Of a stretch of DNA of 13,243 nucleotides, positions 9,003 to 13,243 are shown piece by piece. Source of the DNA: Hypholoma sublateritium FD-334 SS-4 (lineage: Eukaryota; Basidiomycota; Agaricomycetes; Agaricales; Strophariaceae). The stretch lies in assembly GCA_000827495.1 (NCBI GenBank), contig KN817721.1, positions 1-13,243 on the forward strand. The letters are read 5' to 3'. The stretch's first letter is position 1. Every line of letters begins with the position of its first letter. The position numbers and the translations under genes were made by a program. The notes under the pieces were generated by a model. It was given only the letters and a program-made list of their open reading frames with translations. It was not told where the DNA came from and did not search any database.

Positions 9003-9364
9003 CGCGTACACAAATTGAGCCTCCACAACGTCTAGATGCTCAATTTTTTCTTGGGGGCTCACTGTTCTAGATGTCATAGAGTACATATCTCGTGGAATTA
9101 GTGTAATAGAATGTCTCAATCACTTGTAAGTTCATAGTCAATGTCACAGCTTTATCTATGCTCTTAAGGTGTTTAAACGTCTGATATTTGCAATTTTTTT
9201 TCGGGGGCTCACTATTCCTACTCAATGCGATTCCAACGCACCTAAAATCGTGGCCATAAGCCTCATATTGCCCGAGATAGTTCAGACGGAAGATTGGCTC
9301 GGAAGATTGCCGCGCGTGATGTGTTTTGATCCCACCGCCAGCTTTATTGAAAATAGCAATAAGT
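9003..9364 (-). repeat. Right arm of the foldback inverted repeat
   Basis: Reverse complement of 8411-8772. The two clear differences lie near the inner end (around 8704 and 8734 on the left arm). The mirrored internal boxes are at 9042-9064 and 9192-9214. Confidence 0.9.
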
Positions 9365-9639
9365 CGCTACTTATTTCTAGTTACATATTGAATTAACTGC
9401 TTACCTCGTTTGTGGCTGCGCGTGCCCAAGGCCCCTATGAGAGCTCTGTGTTCACTGCTAACCTCTACGGCTAGTAGGCATCGAGTCCGTTTGCCACCGT
9501 GACTGTTTGCTTGAAGTGGCACGACGACTGAGCTCCGACTCGACGTCCGGATTCACCCAAACGAACTTCGACATCACGTGGGAACACGGGAAGAATCGAC
9601 TCGGAAGTACTAGTAGTAGGACGACTTTTGCCGACCCAC

Positions 9640-9751
9640 TGCGACTTGACTCTCCGGAGATCCCTGCAGTGGACTTTGGGCCCCTTCTGACGAACTGCCT
9701 TTGCCCAATGCGAGTTGACTCCCTGGAGATCCTTGCAGAGGGCCTTAGGCC
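9640..9751 (+). repeat. In-frame direct repeat of 43 bases
   Basis: 9640-9682 and 9709-9751 match at 35 of 43 positions by eye (both begin TGCGA[C/G]TTGACTC). They are 69 bases apart, a multiple of three, and in the + frame both encode R(L/V)DS(P/L)EI(P/L)A. CCTTCTGACGAACTG follows the first copy at 9683 and recurs at 9790-9804. The multiple-of-three period suggests a once-coding tandem repeat, perhaps in a gag-like protein. Confidence 0.6.
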
Positions 9752-10778
9752 GCAAGTTCTTAAGGCGGTTGATCCCTGCCAGCGGGATCCCTTCTGACGA
9801 ACTGGCTACTGTTCTCCCTCGATAGGCACGAATCCCCGCCGAAAATCCCAGCCAAAGCGGGTTGAACGTTTAATGTTCCCTTCTGAAACTGGACATTCCC
9901 TCGATGCTTCGACATAGCGTTCTTCCTGGCGTTCATCGCTCTCGCGCTCCCGAAAAACGGTCATTGATTGGGCGATGAGGACTTCGGGTAACGGGTTGCC
10001 AGTCACCGGCACCTCTGAGAGTGATCCTACGCTGCTTGAGGATTGGAGACTCTTCGGATGTCCCGACCCTTAGGACCAAGGTTCACGCGACGCAGTCGAA
10101 TTCGACCCGCTATCCGTTGGTGTGGATGATCGATACAATGGATCTCTACTACGGTAAACGAAAACTCTGCCAGCGGGATGATGAACACCGTACCGTCGCC
10201 TGCTTTGTGGGGTGGTCGAGTATCGCTTCGTCTTATGGACCTATCGCCAGACCATCAACCGGAAAAAATTCTCTGAACGAGGTATGCGCGCCATCACCAC
10301 TTTCTCTTTCTTAGCTTTCCCATATCTACCCGAATGACTGGGCTCAGCCTCATTTTCTGTTATCTTCGTCTGCCTCCAATCTGCGCCTTCTGCTTGCTTT
10401 CTTCCCTCCTGACGGGTAATGTCCTCCCAAGGTAGCGGCTGTCAACGGCTCCCCGGCTTCGCCCCCCAGGCCGCGAAGATGCGCCGTACAAGCAACTCTA
10501 GGGGCGCGACCAACCGCGCTGAATCGGCGCAAACCCCCTAGGGCCGCGGAAGGTGCAAGTCCCTGCTCCAGTGGCGTCTCCCATAGCCTCCTCGCCTTCT
10601 CCAAGCAATCACCGACCTGGACCCACCAGAACCCAAGCCCACGTTCGCCCCGTAACGAACGATGTCCCGTATGTTTCGTAGGGGCCGACGGCGAAATCGC
10701 GGTCCACCCAGCGGCTTGCTTCCGTGCCTAATAGGTCCGAGGCTAATGAACCGGCCAATAGGACGCGCTCAAAGGCGA

Positions 10779-11513
10779 CCAGTCGCGCCTTCGTGCCCTA
10801 GAACTTACAAGCTCATGATAGCGAGCCAGCGGAAGGGACTACGTAAGTTATCGATCCTTATGCCTCCTGTACGAACGCTCATACCCCCCCCCCCTCCCCC
10901 ACGACCTTTCTTGGCCGTCTCCCTCGATCTGATCACGGGCAGGCCCTCTTCCGGTGACAAGAACTACACCCGCTGTCTTAGTCGTGGTGGGTTAGCTTAG
11001 AAATTCGCCATAATAATTCCGACGCGCATTGAACTCAACCGGGAAGGCTTCGCCAAGTTATTCCTGGATCGAGCCGTCACCTTCTGGGATAAGCGGCGGG
11101 CACCAGAGTTCTGGCAATCGGTCGTTGCTCACTACGGCTGAGCCGCGGCCCCGTCGTCTTCGCATCGTCCTCTAACTGATGGACTGACGGAGTTTCTCAA
11201 CGCCATGATGGAACAGATGTTACAAACCTACGTCGCCGACAACCGAACTTCGCGGACGAAATGGCTGAGTGCCCTAGCTTATGCGCGCAGCTCGGCCACG
11301 CATTCGTCCGCCTCCCACACGCTGAATCCATTGTTCGTGGGATACAACTCGCGTCTTTCTACGAACTTCCTTATGCATGAGATCGATCCTTCTGGTCGCC
11401 CCTTCCTGCCCAGCCAGAACGCGGAGGCATCCACTGCCGTACTCGAGGAACGTCGAAAGATTGCACCAGTAGCTGCTGCACTCATGTATCAACTATGGGC
11501 AGTTGCCACCTAA
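10779..11513 (+). pseudogene. Ty3/gypsy integrase, degenerate (core with stops and an internal deletion)
   Basis: A single frame carries integrase core features: SLDLITG with the first catalytic Asp (about 10926), KFAIIIPT, EGFAKLFLDRAVTFW, then SSSHRPLTDGLTEFLN with the catalytic Glu at about 11190, followed by MMEQMLQTYV and WLSALAYA. It is broken by TAG at 10998 and TGA at 11139. The segment that should carry the second catalytic Asp (between the ...TFW and EFWQS motifs) is only a few residues long, so about a dozen residues are missing. The preceding His/Cys zinc region is poorly preserved, and an 11-base C run at 10884-10894 lies just before the core. Beyond 11470 the frame departs from the family and ends at TAA or within a foreign repeat. 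It normally inserts retroelement DNA into the chromosome; this copy cannot. Confidence 0.75.
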
Positions 11514-11544
11514 GGTTCATGCATCCGGGAGGGTAATTGCCCGG
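11495..11544 (-). repeat. Degenerate inverted relative of the left-edge palindromic box pair
   Basis: Read on the minus strand, these 50 bases align without gaps to 88-137 at 34 of 50 positions, including GGATGCATG in the centre and GGCAACTGCCCAT at the end. They contain the box forms TGGGCAGTTGCC (11497-11508) and GGGTAATTGCCC (11531-11542). Located where integrase homology ends and before the hAT element. Confidence 0.6.
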
Positions 11545-11590
11545 GGCTTTGGGCTAAGGCTCCAAATATATAGTAACCGTATACGGCTCA

Positions 11591-11617
11591 CAGGGGATAT
11601 AGACATATACAGTATTA
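11591..11617 (+). repeat. Left terminal inverted repeat of the hAT-like element
   Basis: CAGGGGATATAGACATATAC followed by AGTATTA. The AGGGG and TATACAGTATT blocks match the opposite end; the bases between differ and need two small gaps to align. Confidence 0.5.
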
Positions 11618-11669
11618 TAGAGTGTAATAACCGTCTATAGATAGATATACAGTATACAATATACAGTAC

Positions 11670-12882
11670 CTATGAATTCATGTCGCCGTGCTTCCGTTTA
11701 CGCTTCAAAGGTTCCTCTGGATCAAATAGACCACTCCGTATCCACACCTTTGAGAGAAGTGCTTCAGTTACCGTTTCAGCCTTGAGAGAAGCACGGAGAT
11801 CAGAGCAAATATGACGCGACTTGGAGAATGTTCGCTCGACCGAGACACTGGTGGCAGGAATAGCCAGGAAGTCTCGNGCCATCCGGGCAATAGTAGGGAA
11901 TGCCGCTTCGTGTGCCTGTCAGCGACAGTTAATAGATAGAATGACGAGGGACTCCTTGACATGTTGGAAAACGGACATACCTTCCACCAGCCCAAGGGAT
12001 CAAAAATCGACCCACGACCTCCTTCAAACTTCAAATATCTTCGGATTTCATCNTCGAAAAGCTCTTTTGGTGTTGCGGCCACTGATACCGTCGTCTGGAC
12101 CATGTCAAACTTGAGGATTCCCGCGAGCCATCCGTCAGACATGTTGGAACTAGCTGGACCAGCCACTTCGGCTCCAACGCCAAGTGGGTTCACAGATGGG
12201 TTCCCAGCTGTGGCTATATCAGCAACTGATCTTTGCAGGTCGTCGAAGTAGGTGGTTGCCACATATCGAAAAAGGTCTTCCGCTTTCCCAACTGCCTCTT
12301 TTTGTGCTGAGACATCCTCTGGAGGAGCCATCTTGGGCTCAACGGGTGCCCGCTTAGGTGGATTGTAAGTACCATCGTCTTCACTGTCCGATTCGTCCTC
12401 AACCCTAGGCTGTTGAGCCTTGCGTACAGCAGCCGCAGATTTTNCCCCTCCTTTGGACTCGGAACTTCTCCGATAGGGAAGTAAGTATTGTGTTATATTT
12501 CCGGAAATGATACTCACATTAAAACCTTTATTTCTTCAATGAGACGGTCAACCTTGATAGCCGCAAGGTCCCATAACAAATTTCCGCCATCCATTACTTG
12601 TATGATGTAGGATATCACCATGTCAAGTCCAAATGCACCTCGCTTGAGGTGTAGTAATCTTCCTGATGTATCGCGTAAATCCTGTGAGAATAGAGCATCC
12701 ATGCGTCTATTAAAAACTTCCCAATCTTGAGCTGGATCGAAGGGGATAGGNATTTTGATGAAAACTTCGCATATCTTGTCATTTCGCGTGCCCAGTGGTA
12801 CAGATTTTGGCAGCTTCTTCGAAAGCACTTGGAGTTCGGCAACAAGATTAGAGAAGACGGTGAAGTCAGGAAGGCCAGGCAT
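11670..12882 (-). CDS. hAT-family transposase, C-terminal portion, three exons, 365 codons
   Basis: Minus-strand exons: 12882-12518, 12467-11981 and 11915-11670. Introns: 12517-12468 (GTGAGT...CGGAG, 50 bases) and 11980-11916 (GTATGT...CGCTGACAG, 65 bases); both keep the frame. The last exon begins AHEAAFPTIARMARDFLAIP, continues ATSVSVERTFSKSRHICSDL and ends in basic KRKRKHGDMNS. The preceding exon has GRGSIFDPLGWWK. This is the hAT C-terminal dimerisation (Dimer_Tnp_hAT) region. A charged linker (DESDSEDD, then KRAPVEPK) lies in the middle. Spliced, the frame has no stop, although four codons or bases contain N. Full hAT transposases are usually 600 or more residues, so the N-terminal DNA-binding and most catalytic parts are absent. 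ATG at 12882 is the first available start and may be an internal exon residue. Probably inactive as a transposase on its own. Confidence 0.7.
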
Positions 12883-13211
12883 TATTAGAAATGTCAGTGG
12901 GAGTTCAGTGTGAGCCAATAGAACAGAATAACGAATAAAATTGTGTCGGCATTTCCCGGTGACAACGCCGGTTGAGAATAAATCAGTAATGAGTGCGCGA
13001 AATCTGCACCTTTGATTTTTTATTCATAGAAAATTTATATCCAGGTGCTAAATAGCTATATCAACCCATAATAATTGTTTTTGTAGTGTCCAGTTCTTCA
13101 AGTCAGCCATAACGAGTGGATCTATAAAGAATGAGTACATGTTTGGTGTTGTTTTGAATGCCCAGGCTCAGCCGAGCAATACGAAGTGTATACATATACT
13201 GTATACATATA

Positions 13212-13239
13212 AATACTGTATAAACGGTATGTCCCCCTC
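13212..13239 (-). repeat. Right terminal inverted repeat of the hAT-like element
   Basis: On the minus strand this begins GAGGGGGACATACCG and runs into TATACAGTATT, pairing with 11591-11617. It ends four bases before the window edge. Confidence 0.5.
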
Positions 13240-13243
13240 ATGC

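Larger units (their letters stand above)
8407..9368. mobile_element. Putative foldback element with 362-bp terminal inverted repeats
   Basis: Arms at 8411-8772 and 9003-9364 are reverse complements of each other, equal in length, with two mismatches plus one N by eye. They enclose a 230-base unique centre (8773-9002). CGCT lies directly outside both ends (8407-8410 and 9365-9368), a candidate 4-bp target site duplication. The right-hand CGCT is also followed by ACTTATT, so the flanking direct repeat can be read as 11 bases (8407-8417 and 9365-9375). The termini start ACTTATTGCT. No transposase is encoded, so movement would need enzymes supplied in trans. Near identity of the arms implies recent formation or gene conversion. 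It does not fit a named superfamily: hAT, Mutator and Tc1 ends look different. An assembly artefact or a simple inverted duplication remains possible. Confidence 0.65.
9369..11513 (+). mobile_element. Decayed Ty3/gypsy-like retrotransposon sequence
   Basis: The 3' part (from about 10780) is a recognisable integrase; see the separate entry. Upstream, from 9480 to 10660, the DNA is GC-rich and mostly open only in short frames. I could not recognise protease, reverse transcriptase or RNase H motifs such as YxDD. It may be gag, another broken part of the same element, or unrelated. Possible gag-like repeats are at 9640-9751. No long terminal repeats are visible: no matching pair flanks the region. 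The element is therefore 5'-undefined, and its 3' end is replaced by a different repeat near 11495. The family call rests only on the integrase and is firm only for that part. Confidence 0.5.
11591..13239 (-). mobile_element. hAT-like DNA transposon, internally reduced
   Basis: The ends form imperfect terminal inverted repeats: AGGGG...TATACAGTATT at 11592-11616 on the + strand, and AGGGGG...TATACAGTATT on the minus strand from 13239 inward to about 13212. Further TATACAGTA motifs recur near both ends (about 11646, 11660 and, inverted, 13196), as subterminal transposase-binding repeats do in hAT elements. Inside is a minus-strand three-exon reading frame with the hAT C-terminal dimerisation signature. 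At about 1.65 kb it is shorter than a full element and lacks the N-terminal zinc-finger (BED) and much of the catalytic region. An 8-bp target duplication cannot be tested because the window ends at 13243. Confidence 0.6.

Noticed and set aside
8711..9064. Nested hAT element bounded by CAGTG...CACTG inside the foldback
   Set aside because: Flanks are mirror images (CTAGAA/TTCTAG) and not direct repeats, so there is no target duplication.
4550..9180. GTGTTTAAACG shared by 4550, the two foldback arms and nearby DNA
   Set aside because: Only about 11 bases in common, with no extension of similarity on either side.
8409..9396. Two identical small proteins encoded on opposite strands
   Set aside because: They are the two arms of an inverted repeat read in mirrored frames, with no start context or known motif.
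9471..9755. Minus-strand open frame of 94 codons
   Set aside because: It overlaps a plus-strand frame and owes its length to the same direct repeat; no recognised motif.

Overview
The window looks like nuclear DNA of a filamentous basidiomycete, most likely an agaricomycete. Genes are interrupted by short introns of about 50-80 bases (GT...AG, often with a CTRAC-like branch site). Several predicted proteins resemble multicopy families I know only from mushroom-forming fungi. The rest is accessory DNA: transposon remnants, foldback repeats and a captured ribosomal protein gene fragment. No species can be named. Five ambiguous bases (N) occur, all inside repeats or transposon copies (8745, 11877, 12053, 12444, 12751).

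Layout. 1-136: four near-palindromic GGGCAACTGCCC boxes. 217-1656 (+): a three-exon TET/JBP-like 2-oxoglutarate/Fe(II) dioxygenase gene, intact after splicing except for one in-frame TGA. 1657-2532: no assignable gene. 2533-3615 (+): a three- or four-exon gene with two related Cys/His motifs. 3616-4062: convergent intergenic DNA with a perfect 18-bp palindrome. 4063-4527 (-): a two-exon gene for a 133-residue, partly helical protein. 4528-4932: divergent promoter region. 4933-7547 (+): the main gene, two exons, 850 residues, a large basidiomycete family of unknown function. 7837-8226 (+): fragment of the 60S ribosomal protein L14 gene. 8407-9368: inverted repeat with two 362-bp arms about 99% identical, probably a foldback element. 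9369-11513 (+): badly decayed Ty3/gypsy-like DNA ending in a recognisable but broken integrase. 11591-13239 (-): hAT-like element with imperfect terminal inverted repeats and a three-exon C-terminal transposase reading frame.

How the pieces relate. The dioxygenase, Cys/His protein, small helical protein and 850-residue protein lie next to each other and are surrounded by mobile DNA. Fungal TET/JBP-like genes are known to expand together with DNA transposons, so these four may be part of a transposon-linked accessory island; that link is inference. A degenerate inverted relative of the left-edge box pair lies at 11495-11544, where the integrase homology breaks. Introns and starts were placed by eye from splice consensus and frame continuity. 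Family assignments are from recall of conserved motifs, without any search.
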